Shown piece by piece: positions 28,880 through 37,402 of a DNA stretch of 64,000 bases (positions are counted from its first letter, which is position 1; each line of letters begins with the position of its first letter). The notes below the pieces were generated by a model, which had not been told where the DNA came from, did no database searches, and was given only the letters and a program-made list of their open reading frames with translations. Origin of the DNA: Streptomyces sp. NBC_00273 (GTDB lineage: Bacteria > Actinomycetota > Actinomycetes > Streptomycetales > Streptomycetaceae). A program made the position numbers and the translations under genes. The DNA lies in the NCBI RefSeq assembly GCF_036178145.1, contig NZ_CP108067.1, positions 8,819,001 to 8,883,000 on the forward strand, given 5' to 3'.

Positions 28880-29578
28880 GTGTCCAGGAAACGGACCATG
28901 AGTCTCAAGAAGAAGTTCGTGCTCTCCGCCGTCGCGGGAGCGCTGGTGATCGGCGGAGTCGCCGCCACGGTGGCGATCGGCAACGCCGCCGTTCCCGACG
29001 TCGTCTGCCAGGGGTCGACGGTGACGTTGTCGGGTGAGGCGGGTGCGCCGGCGGCGAGTAGTGGGACGTTCCCGGTGGGGACGAAGTTGAAGGTGACCAA
29101 TCTGGACAATGGTCAGTCGACGACGGTGGCGGTGAGCGGTCCGTCGGGTAGTTGTGTGCTGTTGAACAATGCGGCGTTCGAGAAGGTGCGGGAGCCGGGG
29201 AAGAACTTGATTCGGCGGGCGCGTATCGAGCGGGTGGACGGTGGTGGTGCCGCGGCGGCTCCTGCCGCTCCTGCGGCTCCTGCGGCGGGTGCGTCGGGTG
29301 GGGCGGGTGTGAAGGTGCCGCCGGCGACTGGTGAGGTGGTGTGCCAGGGGTCGACGGTGACGTTGTCGGGTGAGGCGGGTGCGCCGGCGGCGAGTAGCGG
29401 GACGTTCCCGGTGGGCACGAAGCTGAAGGTGACCAATCTCGACAACGGTCAGTCGACGACCGTGACGGTGAACGGCCCGTCGGGTAGCTGCGTGCTGTTG
29501 AACAACGCCGCGTTCGACACGGTGCGGGAGCCGGGCAAGAACCTGATCCGGCGGGCGCGCATCGAACGCGTCGGCTGA
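28880..29578 (+). CDS. Secreted protein with two tandem RlpA-like double-psi beta-barrel domains
   Basis: 232 residues. A signal peptide (KKKFVLSAVAGALVIGG..., cut near residue 37) leads to two ~78-residue domains joined by an Ala/Pro/Gly linker. Each domain contains GTFPVGTKLKVTNLDNGQST and NLIRRARIERV, like the barrel of RlpA and expansin-type proteins, but the catalytic Asp region reads GPSGSCVLLNNAAF. The two domains are nearly identical in protein and DNA, a recent duplication; the first copy has many T- or G-ending codons, unlike its surroundings. GTG at 28880 follows GAGGAG. Cell-wall binding is likely, catalysis doubtful. Confidence 0.82.
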   Translation: MSRKRTMSLKKKFVLSAVAGALVIGGVAATVAIGNAAVPDVVCQGSTVTLSGEAGAPAASSGTFPVGTKLKVTNLDNGQSTTVAVSGPSGSCVLLNNAAFEKVREPGKNLIRRARIERVDGGGAAAAPAAPAAPAAGASGGAGVKVPPATGEVVCQGSTVTLSGEAGAPAASSGTFPVGTKLKVTNLDNGQSTTVTVNGPSGSCVLLNNAAFDTVREPGKNLIRRARIERVG

Positions 29579-29607
29579 GAGACCGGAGCCCGTTCGGGCG
29601 ACCGAAG

Positions 29608-29644
29608 CTACGGCGGGGCACGGTGCATGCCGTCCCCGCCGTAG
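29608..29644 (+). terminator. Terminator after the RlpA-like gene
   Basis: CTACGGCGGGG and CCCCGCCGTAG form an 11-bp stem extended inside by ACGG/CCGT with one bulged base, 30 bases past the stop codon. Confidence 0.75.
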
Positions 29645-29690
29645 TGCCAGCCGTCGACGACCGCCCCGACGGCGCGGGCTCGTGCACGAC

Positions 29691-29776
29691 GAGTGGACAG
29701 GGGCGGACAGGACTGAACCGTCCTCGCCCCCGCCGGGCATGGAGAGTGGACACCGTCCGCGTCGAGTCTGTGCGCC
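29691..29776 (+). promoter_or_regulatory. Promoter/operator of MFS copy 2, matching copy 1
   Basis: GAGTGGACAGGGGCGGACAG followed by GAGTGGACACCGTCCGCG and GAGTCTGTGCG directly before the ATG repeats the arrangement in front of MFS copy 1. The conservation of this noncoding stretch supports shared regulation of the two exporters. Confidence 0.55.
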
Positions 29777-31288
29777 ATGAACCTTGGACGTACGAAGGAC
29801 GGGCCCGCCGCCCCGCCCCGCCAGGGGGCCGTACTCGCGGCCCTGGCCGCAGCGCAGTTCACCGTGATGCTGGCTACCTCGATCGTGAACGTGGCGCTGC
29901 CGCAGATCCGGTCCGGAGTGGGCCTGTCGGACGGCGGCACCACCTGGGTGGTCAACGCCTACGGCCTGGCGTTCGGCGCGCTGCTCCTGGCCGGGGGCCG
30001 GGCAGGTGACCTGCTCGGTCGCCGCCGGGTGCTGCTCGCCGGCCTCGCGGTGTTCGCGGGGGCCTCGCTGGCCGCGGGGCTGGCCGGCTCTCCGGGCCTG
30101 CTGATCGCCGCCCGCGCCGTGCAGGGCGCCGGCGCCGCAGCCGTCGCCCCTGCCGCGCTCGCCCTCGCGATGAACCTGTTCCCGTCCGGCCCGGGCCGGG
30201 GCCGGGCCCTGGGCGTGTGGGGCGCCGTCTCCGGCGCCGGAGGAGCGGGTGGCGTGCTGCTGGGCGGCGCGCTCACCCAGGCCTGGGGCTGGCCCTGGAT
30301 CTTCCACGCCGTCGCGCTCGGGACGGTGCTGGTCCTCTTCGCCGTGGCGACGCTCGTGCCCCGGGCCGCCGACCGTGGATCCGGGCGGTTCGACTTGTTG
30401 GGTACCGTCACCGTCACCCTCGCCCTGATCTGTCTGGTGTGGGGGCTGACCACCGCCCGCGGTGCCGGATGGACCGACGCCCGGGTGCTGGGTTCTCTCG
30501 GCGCCGCCGCCGTGCTGCTCGCGGCCTTCTGCGTGATCGAGCGCCGCCGGCCGAACGCGCTCGTACCCCCCAGGCTGTTCACGACCGGCCGCGTCGCCGC
30601 GGGCAACCTGCTGATGGCGCTGCTGGGGTCCGTATGGATCGCCCTGTTCTTCTTCCTGCCGCTCTACCAACAACAGGTCCTCGGCATGAGCCCGCTGGCC
30701 ACCGGGGCGGGCCAACTCCCGCTCGCCGTGGCGAACATGCTCGGCGCGGTGGTGGCACCGCGCATCGCCCGGGCCATCGGTGCCACGGCGACCGTCACCG
30801 CCGCCCTGCTGACCGAGGCCGCCGGCCTGTTGTGGTTGTCGTGGATGCGGGCGGACGGAAGCTACCTCGTCGACGTCCTCGGACCGAGCGTCCTGGTCGG
30901 ACTGGGCCTGAGCATCGCCTTCGTCCAACTCACCGCGCTCGCCGTGGACGGCGTACCGCGGCAGGACACCGGACTCGCCGGCGGACTGGTGAACACCACC
31001 CGACAGGTCGGCGGCGCGATCGGACTCGCCGCCCTCGCCACCCTGGCCGGCTCCATCACCACCCACACGGCCACCACCCAGCCCCCACTACAAGCACTCA
31101 CCGCGGGATACCGGGCCGCCTTCACCGCCTCCGCCGCGGTCCTCGCCACCACCGCACTCCTCGCACTGTTCCTCACCCGCGCGAACGGCCGCTCACGCCG
31201 CCCCCGCGGTGTAGTCCCGCCCCCTGCGCCCGCATCCCCTGCACCGCCCCAACAGGGCCTGGCGGCCGACCGCGCACCCGCCTCCTGA
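29777..31288 (+). CDS. MFS drug-export family transporter (DHA2-like), copy 2
   Basis: 503 residues, about 14 membrane segments, same family as copy 1 (4238-5776). Motif A-like GGRAGDLLGRRRVLL and motif C-type GAVSGAGGAGGVLLGG are present. From about residue 205 to 465 the two proteins differ at only a few positions, and DNA tracts of >200 bases are nearly identical, while the N-terminal third and the tails differ more. This pattern points to gene conversion after duplication. A membrane protein follows 138 bases downstream. Confidence 0.93.
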   Translation: MNLGRTKDGPAAPPRQGAVLAALAAAQFTVMLATSIVNVALPQIRSGVGLSDGGTTWVVNAYGLAFGALLLAGGRAGDLLGRRRVLLAGLAVFAGASLAAGLAGSPGLLIAARAVQGAGAAAVAPAALALAMNLFPSGPGRGRALGVWGAVSGAGGAGGVLLGGALTQAWGWPWIFHAVALGTVLVLFAVATLVPRAADRGSGRFDLLGTVTVTLALICLVWGLTTARGAGWTDARVLGSLGAAAVLLAAFCVIERRRPNALVPPRLFTTGRVAAGNLLMALLGSVWIALFFFLPLYQQQVLGMSPLATGAGQLPLAVANMLGAVVAPRIARAIGATATVTAALLTEAAGLLWLSWMRADGSYLVDVLGPSVLVGLGLSIAFVQLTALAVDGVPRQDTGLAGGLVNTTRQVGGAIGLAALATLAGSITTHTATTQPPLQALTAGYRAAFTASAAVLATTALLALFLTRANGRSRRPRGVVPPPAPASPAPPQQGLAADRAPAS

Positions 31289-31295
31289 CCCGCAC

Positions 31296-31325
31296 CAAGA
31301 ACCGACAAGAACCGACAAGAACCGA
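31296..31325. repeat. Three tandem copies of a 10-bp unit
   Basis: CAAGAACCGA occurs three times head to tail just after the MFS copy 2 stop. Confidence 0.75.
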
Positions 31326-31425
31326 TGGGAAACCGGCAACGGCGTCCGTGCACACCGTCGACCAGAGGTCCGGCGTAGACAGCCAGTCGCTTGCCGGCCC
31401 CCCGCCCCAGATGGAGGTCTCCACC

Positions 31426-32049
31426 TTGTCCAGCCCCGCAACCGTTTCGCCGCCCACCGCCCATGCCCACCCCACCGGTCGCCCGCGCGAGGTCGACAAC
31501 CGCGCGGCCTACCTCAGCTTCGGACTGGCCTACCTGCTCGGCCACGGCGCCGCCGCAGCCTCCGAGGGCGCCGCCCCCTTGCTCGACCTGCCCGGCTGGC
31601 TGCCCACGACGCTCCTCGGGGGCGGGCTCGCGGCCGGCATCGTCCTGAGCACCGCCGCCGCCCTGCGGGCGCAGCGAGGAGCCACCCCACCGGAGATCCT
31701 CTCCGGCAAGCTGCTCGGCGCCGCCTGGATCACCGCCTTCACCGCCCTCTCCCTTGCCATCACCGGCCTCACCTCCGTGCTCGACCAGCCGGAACTCCAG
31801 TCCGTCCTCTGGCCCGCCGGATCCGGCCTGATCGTCGGCCTGCTCTACCTCGCCGAGGGCGCCGTACGCCGCAACCTGCTGCACTACGGCCTCGGCAGCT
31901 GGCTCGCCCTGACCTCCACCGCGGCGCTCTCGCTCACCGCGCCCGGCCCCTACTGGGTCCTGGCCGTCACGGGCGGCGGCGCCTACGCCCTCGCCGCAGC
32001 CCTCGAACACCGCCGCCTCCACTCCCTCGCGGGACACCCCCGCGACTGA
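31426..32049 (+). CDS. Membrane protein, hypothetical
   Basis: 207 residues with about five to six membrane segments (AAYLSFGLAYLLGHG..., LGGGLAAGIVLSTAAAL, LGAAWITAFTALSLAITG, SGLIVGLLYLAEGA, YWVLAVTGGGAYALAAAL). TTG at 31426 is chosen because GGAGG lies eight bases upstream; ATG at 31411 lacks a ribosome site. It follows MFS copy 2 closely and may be in its transcript. No family recognised. Confidence 0.7.
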   Translation: MSSPATVSPPTAHAHPTGRPREVDNRAAYLSFGLAYLLGHGAAAASEGAAPLLDLPGWLPTTLLGGGLAAGIVLSTAAALRAQRGATPPEILSGKLLGAAWITAFTALSLAITGLTSVLDQPELQSVLWPAGSGLIVGLLYLAEGAVRRNLLHYGLGSWLALTSTAALSLTAPGPYWVLAVTGGGAYALAAALEHRRLHSLAGHPRD

Positions 32050-32068
32050 CGCTCGGCCTCTCCGCCCG

Positions 32069-32674
32069 TCAGGGCCGCAAGCCGGCCCGTCTGAGTGCGA
32101 TCTCGGAGAGGCCGGCGATGACTTGCTGGTCCCCGCGCCGCCACGCGTCAGCGAGACCGCCCGGAGGCGCGGGGAGCGCCGCGAGGTCGCCCAGGCGGCC
32201 GGTGAGTGCGCGCAGGGCGAGCAGGTCGGCACCTCCGGGTGCGTCGAGGAGGCGCCGCATGATGATGCTGCGTCGGATCCAGCGCAGGCGTGCGGGGAGC
32301 CACAGCAGCAGTACGACGGCCACCGGGACCACGATCAGGGCCAGTGTGGTCAAGGTGGACACCTGGCTGACGGCGTCCTGGAGCGACTGGCCGGCGTCGG
32401 CGATCCCGCTACTGGCGTCGGCAGCGGACTGGAGCGGCTTCTTCAGGAGGTCGCCGACGAACGGCACGTTCGAGGCCGCGTCGCCGGCGTTGTCGAGCTC
32501 GGTGGCGAGGCTGTCGCCCGAGCTTTCGACCCGCCGCCCCGGCTCGGCCAGCAGCATGATGGCTCCGTGCACGGCCAGGGCGAACCTCACGGCCAGGGCG
32601 ATCAGGACCACGGCGATGAGGTCCGCGAGGATCTGGCGGTTCCGACGTGCTGGAGTCTGTGCGTAGAGGCGCAT
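32069..32674 (-). CDS. Membrane protein, hypothetical
   Basis: 201 residues. One membrane segment near residues 15-45 and a second near 105-130 flank an extracytoplasmic loop rich in Asp, Ser and Ala (VESSGDSLATELDNAGDAAS). The C-terminal ~65 residues (RRSIIMRRLLDAPGGADLLALRAL) are cytoplasmic. Start ATG at 32674 follows GGGAG. It converges on the preceding membrane gene. Function unknown, though this form recurs in Streptomyces genomes. Confidence 0.75.
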   Translation of the reverse strand: MRLYAQTPARRNRQILADLIAVVLIALAVRFALAVHGAIMLLAEPGRRVESSGDSLATELDNAGDAASNVPFVGDLLKKPLQSAADASSGIADAGQSLQDAVSQVSTLTTLALIVVPVAVVLLLWLPARLRWIRRSIIMRRLLDAPGGADLLALRALTGRLGDLAALPAPPGGLADAWRRGDQQVIAGLSEIALRRAGLRP

Positions 32675-32895
32675 CGGCGGGCTCCCGTTCGGGTCAGACG
32701 TCGAGGAGGACCGGCCCCGCCGGGTGAGGCTCGGCCGGTCGATCGACCGTACGCCGGACTCGACCTTCGCACCGGTCTCCGTGGACGAACGTCCGCCACG
32801 TGACGCCTGGTCGGCGCACCGGGGCCGGCGATCGGCTTCCGCTTCCCGTCCTCGTGGGGACGAGATGAGCACCGCCGCGGCACCAGTAGACGCGC

Positions 32896-33165
32896 TCATC
32901 GAACCGGAGGCAGCACCCAGGGGACGAAGCGTTGGCCCGGTGCAGCGTCCTCGCGCCAGTACCTCAAGACGGTTTCCCGGACGATTTCGAGTCGCTCGGC
33001 GGCGATCGGGCACGAGACAGGCTCCTGCCCGCCGGCGTCGGCGTCGGCCTCGAAGGCGACCACGACCTCGGGCGACGGGGCGCGGAAGGGCCGTAGGCAA
33101 GGTCCGGGGGCGGTCCTGCACCGCCCGGTCGGCCTGGTCCGACGACGGTAGGACAGGGCGCACAC
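32896..33165 (-). CDS. Possible small protein, start uncertain
   Basis: Only the C-terminal two thirds look coding (VVVAFEADADAGGQEPVSCP, then ERLEIVRETVLRYWRED), with the normal GC-ending codons. The first ~30 residues look random, so the true start is probably internal. No family recognised. It lies in an otherwise empty 710-base gap (32675-33384). Confidence 0.35.
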   Translation of the reverse strand: MCALSYRRRTRPTGRCRTAPGPCLRPFRAPSPEVVVAFEADADAGGQEPVSCPIAAERLEIVRETVLRYWREDAAPGQRFVPWVLPPVR

Positions 33166-33384
33166 TCAGGGGCTCGCCTGGCCGGGAGTCCGTGTGGGAG
33201 CGACGCGTTCGAAGTCGACCCGGACGGTTCAAGCCTGCTCTACGGTCGGTCGGTCGGACGGGCCCGTGGTGCGCAGCAGGTGCGGTAGCGGGGCCGGCGG
33301 CCGGAAGGGCCCCGATGTCGTCCGGGCGGTCGACCGCGAGGGCGCCGGCAGGGCAGACTCTGAGCAGAAGGAAAGGGGCGGGCG

Positions 33385-33675
33385 ATGACCGCACAGCCGA
33401 TTCACCGGCACGAGCCCGAGCGGGTTCCGCGCAATGCGAGGGGCATCGCCGACGCGCTGACGCCGGAGGCCGCGAAGGAGTTCTACGTCGAACTCCTGGC
33501 CGCCCGGCCTGAAGAGGCAAAGGGCGTACTGCTGCGCTGGTGGGGCCGTGCGATGCTCGAATCCGATCCGGGCCGGCAGCGCCGCGTCGAGGCCGCACTC
33601 GCGGGAACGATTCCTACGATCGCCGTGCAGGACATGCTCGACCGGCGGCGGGCGGCGGGACTGCCCGTTGAGTGA
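33385..33675 (+). CDS. Small helical protein (DUF6247-like), first gene of a toxin-antitoxin-like pair
   Basis: 96 residues, ATG after GGAAAGGGG. The sequence LTPEAAKEFYVELLAARPEEAKGVLLRWWGRAMLES with RRRAAGLP at the end is helical and charged, like small Streptomyces proteins of the DUF6247 kind that sit next to putative toxins. The next gene starts inside its last codons (TTGAGTGA, 8-base overlap). I infer an antitoxin-like role from size, order and coupling; the family assignment is tentative. Confidence 0.7.
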   Translation: MTAQPIHRHEPERVPRNARGIADALTPEAAKEFYVELLAARPEEAKGVLLRWWGRAMLESDPGRQRRVEAALAGTIPTIAVQDMLDRRRAAGLPVE

Positions 33676-33964
33676 GGCCTTCGGCGACGGCTCGGGGGGC
33701 CTGCCGTGCGTGCTGTCCGAGGACGTCACCGCCTTCATGACCGATCCGACGCTGCCGCCCTGGGCAATGGGCCCGATCGTGGCCGCGATGGTGGAGATCG
33801 GTGAGACCCGCGGACTCGTCGCTGCAAGCACAGCGGCCGAAGACTGGCCGGAATGCCGGCTCCTGCCGCTCGGTGAGGACGGGGCGCTGGGCATCGTCGA
33901 GTACGTGATCGCCAAGGACTCGGTCCCACCGCAGGTGATCGTCACCCGCATCCTGTTGTACTGA
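33668..33964 (+). CDS. Small protein, RelE/ParE-like toxin candidate
   Basis: 98 residues starting with TTG at 33668, overlapping the upstream gene. The middle reads AMGPIVAAMVEIGETRGLVAA and the end is CRLLPLGEDGALGIVEYVIA with PPQVIVTRILLY, similar in layout to small toxins of the RelE/ParE fold (helical N terminus, then antiparallel strands). Sequence alone does not prove it. A terminator follows. Confidence 0.65.
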   Translation: MSEAFGDGSGGLPCVLSEDVTAFMTDPTLPPWAMGPIVAAMVEIGETRGLVAASTAAEDWPECRLLPLGEDGALGIVEYVIAKDSVPPQVIVTRILLY

Positions 33965-33971
33965 ACGACCC

Positions 33972-34007
33972 CGACCGGGCCCGGCCGGCGATGCGCCGGG
34001 CCGGTCG
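33972..34007 (+). terminator. Terminator after the toxin-antitoxin-like pair
   Basis: CGACCGGGCCCGGC and GCCGGGCCGGTCG pair with one bulge around a short loop, eight bases past the stop. Confidence 0.7.
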
Positions 34008-34234
34008 CCTGCGCCCACGAGGACCGGGCCGTCTTCGGCAGCGGCCGGTGGCCTTCCACCCCCACGGCCGGAGCCGCGGCCAGGGTCCGCCCCTGCCGGC
34101 GCCGGCGGAACGGCAACGGCCGATGTCTGCGCAGGCGTTCCACGCCCTCGGGCTCCTCGCACTGCCCGTCGGCGCCGATCAGCAGCCCCAAGGCGAGCTC
34201 CGGAGGCGGGAGTTCCGGCACCCGCGGCCTCCCC

Positions 34235-34249
34235 TATAGTGCGGAAGCC
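34235..34249 (+). promoter_or_regulatory. -10 element close to the start: likely leaderless promoter
   Basis: TATAGT ends nine bases before the ATG at 34250, so transcription should begin almost at the start codon. Confidence 0.5.
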
Positions 34250-34543
34250 ATGACGGCACTTTCATCCTTCACCTTCGTGCGCCACATCGACGGGCTCCGC
34301 TACCACTTCGAGCGGGACGGCGAGCGCAACGGTCGCCCCGCCTTCCGTCGGACGGACGGGAAGGTGTGGTGCGTCTGGTCGCCGATCGACGGCTGGCATT
34401 GCGAGGTGTCCGACGGCCTCGTCACCGCCCGTCCCCTGGGCGGTCACGCCGACGAACCCGAACCCCCGGCCACGGTCTGGCGCAGCTTCAAGAACGACCG
34501 CTCGTACCTCTATGACCTCCGGACCCCCGACCCCGCCGCGTGA
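34250..34543 (+). CDS. Small hypothetical protein
   Basis: 97 residues rich in aromatics: SFTFVRHIDGLRYHFERDGERN, RRTDGKVWCVWSPIDGWHCEV. It looks like a small beta-rich domain. No signal peptide and no known family. The message is probably leaderless (TATAGT just upstream). Confidence 0.65.
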   Translation: MTALSSFTFVRHIDGLRYHFERDGERNGRPAFRRTDGKVWCVWSPIDGWHCEVSDGLVTARPLGGHADEPEPPATVWRSFKNDRSYLYDLRTPDPAA

Positions 34544-34711
34544 TCTGTCGGACAGCGCCCGCCGGGCGACCCGGTGCGCCCCGACCCTCGACGCCCCGGC
34601 GGCTGCGCCGTACGGATGGACTCGGGCCGTACGGCGGCCGGTACGGGGTCTCGCCGCCCGGGGCGGCCTACCTTCGCACTGCTCGACCACCCTCCACGAA
34701 AGGCAGTACTC

Positions 34712-35035
34712 GTGCGATCGATCCGTTGCGCCCTGACCGCTCTCGCCGCCGGTGGCATCCTCTTGGCGGGCGCATCCGCCGCCTCCGCCGACGACGCCTT
34801 CACCGTCTACGCGCCGGTCAGCAACACGTACTCGATCGTCTTCGGCGACCTGAGCCAGGTGGCCGGTGACGACGTCTTCAACGCCGGCCACGACAACACC
34901 GTCGGTTCCCACAACGGTGCTGCGCCGGCCGGGGACATCGGCATGGCCGCCGTCCCCGGGACCCAGATCCTGAGCAACGAGGCCATGATGCAGCGTGCCG
35001 CCGGTCAGTGGACCGGCAAGGTCATCGGCAAGTAG
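34712..35035 (+). CDS. Small secreted protein, hypothetical
   Basis: 107 residues from GTG at 34712, with AAGG upstream. The signal peptide RSIRCALTALAAGGILLAGA ends near SASADD. The mature ~80 residues (FTVYAPVSNTYSIVFGDL, FNAGHDNTVGSHNGAAP) have no cysteines and are Gly/Asn-rich. Function unknown; perhaps a surface or spore-associated protein. Confidence 0.75.
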   Translation: MRSIRCALTALAAGGILLAGASAASADDAFTVYAPVSNTYSIVFGDLSQVAGDDVFNAGHDNTVGSHNGAAPAGDIGMAAVPGTQILSNEAMMQRAAGQWTGKVIGK

Positions 35036-35076
35036 CCGCCGGTGGTTCCCGGGGCGCGGGCCCCACATCCCGGCGG
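35036..35076 (+). terminator. Nested hairpin after the small secreted protein
   Basis: CCGCCGG/CCGGCGG enclose an inner GGGGC/GCCCC hairpin, starting at the stop codon of the secreted protein gene. Confidence 0.5.
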
Positions 35077-35139
35077 GGTGGCGGCCCGTTCCCGCCCTCC
35101 GGGGCGGATCCGGCATCTGTGGCTGCACCGGATCGGCCA

Positions 35140-35195
35140 TTTCCCAAAGAAGTTCTGCAAAAATACTTTTGGAAAGCTTCTGAGGGGCTCTAGCC
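35140..35195 (+). promoter_or_regulatory. Operator and promoter of the ArsR-MFS operon
   Basis: TTTCCCAAAG (35140-35149) and CTTTTGGAAA (35166-35175) form an inverted repeat in an AT-rich island that stands out from the surroundings. TTGGAA (35169) and TAGCCT (35190) are possible -35/-10 boxes, so a repressor on the repeat would block the polymerase. Transcription would start at the ATG (leaderless). Confidence 0.55.
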
Positions 35196-35202
35196 TCCCC
35201 AC

Positions 35203-35895
35203 ATGGTCAGCGAAGAGCACAGACGCGTACTCGACCCCGAGCGGGACGCCGCAGCCCTGAAGGCCCTCACGCACCCGTTGCGCATCCGGCTGCTCGGGCT
35301 CTTGCGGCAGGACGGCCCGGCCACCGCGAGCGAGCTCGGCGTCAGCACCGGCGAGTCGTCCGCTTCCACCAGCTATCACCTGCGGGTCCTGGCGAAGTAC
35401 GCGTTCGTCGCCGAGGCCGAGCACCGGGACGGCCGGGAGCGACGCTGGCGGGCGGTGCACGCCGTGACCGCCTGGAGCAACGAGGCGATGGAGTCCTCCC
35501 CGGGCAGCCGCGCCTTGCTCAGCATGTCGCGCAGGGCCCAGATCGAGCACCTGGAGGCTTCTCTCGTCCGGCACGAGGCCGACATCGCCGATGGACGGCT
35601 GCCACAGGAGTGGGTGGGGCCCTCCGGGATCAGCGACCTGATGCCCCGTCTGACACCCGAATCGCTCACCGAACTCCGGGAAGCGTTCGCCCTCAAGCTC
35701 GAAGAACTGACCGCCCGCGACGCGGGGGATCCCTGCGCGGCGCAGGTCGTCCTCCTCATGGCAGGGCTGGCCCTCGCGCCACGCGACCCCGCCGCAGAGC
35801 CGCACGTCCAGGGCCCCACGACGACGCCTACGTCCACGTCCACGTCCACACCCACGCCCACGGCGATGGCGACGGACATCGAGGACGCGTCATGA
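35203..35895 (+). CDS. ArsR-like winged-helix transcriptional regulator
   Basis: 230 residues. The HTH part is ALKALTHPLRIRLLGLLRQDG, then SELGVSTGESSASTSYHLRVLAKYAFV, as in ArsR-type repressors of the HTH_20 group. The rest is a long helical C-terminal region ending in a Thr/Pro/Ser repeat tail (TTTPTSTSTSTPTPT). The stop overlaps the MFS start (ATGA), so the two are coupled and the regulator probably controls its own exporter through the repeat upstream. Confidence 0.88.
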   Translation: MVSEEHRRVLDPERDAAALKALTHPLRIRLLGLLRQDGPATASELGVSTGESSASTSYHLRVLAKYAFVAEAEHRDGRERRWRAVHAVTAWSNEAMESSPGSRALLSMSRRAQIEHLEASLVRHEADIADGRLPQEWVGPSGISDLMPRLTPESLTELREAFALKLEELTARDAGDPCAAQVVLLMAGLALAPRDPAAEPHVQGPTTTPTSTSTSTPTPTAMATDIEDAS

Positions 35896-37250
35896 CCGGG
35901 CCGCTGGACACGCGCACCGCACTCCGCCGCTACGTCACGGTCTGCGCGCTCTTCTGGTTACCGCTGGGCCTGAGCCTCGCCCCCCTGATCCTGCTGCTCA
36001 CCGAGCGCGGCATGACCATGGCCACGATCGCGGGCCTGTTCGCCGCGCACTCGCTGACGGCCGCAGCACTGGAACTGCCCACCGGAGGACTGGCCGACGT
36101 CCTGGGACGACGTGCCGTCCTGGTGGCCGCCGGCCTGCTGAACCTGACCGCCCTGGCCCTCGTAGGGCTCGGCTCCGCGCCCTGGCTGCTCGCGCTGGGC
36201 ATGGTGCTGATGGGCGCCGGCCGTGCCCTCTCCAGCGGGCCGGCCGAAGCCTGGTACGTCGACACCGTCCACGCGGACTCCGGGCCCGAGGCCGATCTGC
36301 GCCCCGGCCTGGCCGGCGGCTCCTCCGCGACCTCCGCCGCACTCGCCGGGGGAACCCTGCTCGGCGGTGCCCTTCCCTGGCTGCTCGGAGTCGGCCCCGA
36401 CCTCGGCGCCCGGCTGAGCGAAGCCTCGTCCGGGCTGGTGGTGCCCCTTTCCGTCCCGCTGTTGCTGGGCGCGGCGGTCGAGATCGCCTTCGTGCTGTAC
36501 GTCTTGACCGCGCTGTCCGAGCCGCCCCGACCGCCGGCTTCCCTGAGTGGCGTACTCCGGGGCATCCCGGCCACCGTCGTGGACGGACTGCGTCTGGGCG
36601 GCCGGGACGCGCTGGTCCGCCGGGTGTTCCTCAGCGCGGGTGCGGCCGGCAGTGCGCTGGTCGCGATCGAACTGCTCGTGCCGGGACGTGCTGCGGCCGT
36701 CACGGGCGCGTCGGAGTCGGGGGCGGTGCTCTTCGCCGTACTGGCCTGCGCCGGATTCATCTGCTCCGGGTTCGGTAGTCATCTCGCGCCGCTGACCGCC
36801 CGACTGGCGGGCAGCGGTGAGCGTGCGGTCATGGTGAGCCTCGGCGCCGGCGCAAGCGGGCTGCTCCTGCTCGGCGCCACGGCGACGTCCACCGGAGCGG
36901 GCGCCCTGGTGCTCTCGGCCGCCGGCTACGGCCTGGTCTACCTCGGACTCGGCGCGGCGGGACCGAACCAGAACGACATCCTGCACCGCCGTGTCACCCG
37001 TGCCGGCCGGGCCACCGCGCTGTCCGTCCAGTCCCTCGCCCTGCAACTGGTGGGAGCGCTCACCGGCCTGGTCATCGGGGCCCTGCAGCCAGGACCGGTC
37101 CCCTGGTTGCTGGGAGGTACCGCACTGCTGGCGGGATCCCTCCTGTGGCTGCGCCGCAGTGGTCCCGCACCGTCGACTCCCGAGGCGACGCCGCCGCCAC
37201 GCGCAGCTGCCCCCTCCACGTCCCGAGAAGTCGCCCCCCGCGAGATCTGA
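35892..37250 (+). CDS. MFS transporter, exporter-like
   Basis: 452 residues with 12 membrane segments. The N-terminal half has motif A as ELPTGGLADVLGRRAVLVAA; SSGPAEAWYVDTVHADSG is typical of a TetA-like branch of actinobacterial MFS exporters. The tail is Pro/Ser-rich. It starts inside the last codons of the ArsR-like gene, so it is the likely target and partner of that regulator, giving resistance to an inducing compound. Confidence 0.88.
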   Translation: MTGPLDTRTALRRYVTVCALFWLPLGLSLAPLILLLTERGMTMATIAGLFAAHSLTAAALELPTGGLADVLGRRAVLVAAGLLNLTALALVGLGSAPWLLALGMVLMGAGRALSSGPAEAWYVDTVHADSGPEADLRPGLAGGSSATSAALAGGTLLGGALPWLLGVGPDLGARLSEASSGLVVPLSVPLLLGAAVEIAFVLYVLTALSEPPRPPASLSGVLRGIPATVVDGLRLGGRDALVRRVFLSAGAAGSALVAIELLVPGRAAAVTGASESGAVLFAVLACAGFICSGFGSHLAPLTARLAGSGERAVMVSLGAGASGLLLLGATATSTGAGALVLSAAGYGLVYLGLGAAGPNQNDILHRRVTRAGRATALSVQSLALQLVGALTGLVIGALQPGPVPWLLGGTALLAGSLLWLRRSGPAPSTPEATPPPRAAAPSTSREVAPREI

Positions 37251-37402
37251 CCTGCTGCGCCGGACCGGACCCGTCGCACGACCGCCTCGGGCCGGGGCCG
37301 GGGCCGGGGCTCCTTCGTTCCCGCGTCGCCCGGACGGGGTGTGGTCAGGGCGCCGGCCCGGCGGCACACTGGAACTCCACGCCCCGCAGAGCCAGGAGTG
37401 AC

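Noticed and set aside
28598..31066. Very long minus-strand open frame (822 codons) opposite MFS copy 2
   Set aside because: It is the antisense of the MFS gene; high GC leaves frames open. The protein is low-complexity Gly/Arg/Gln and matches no family.
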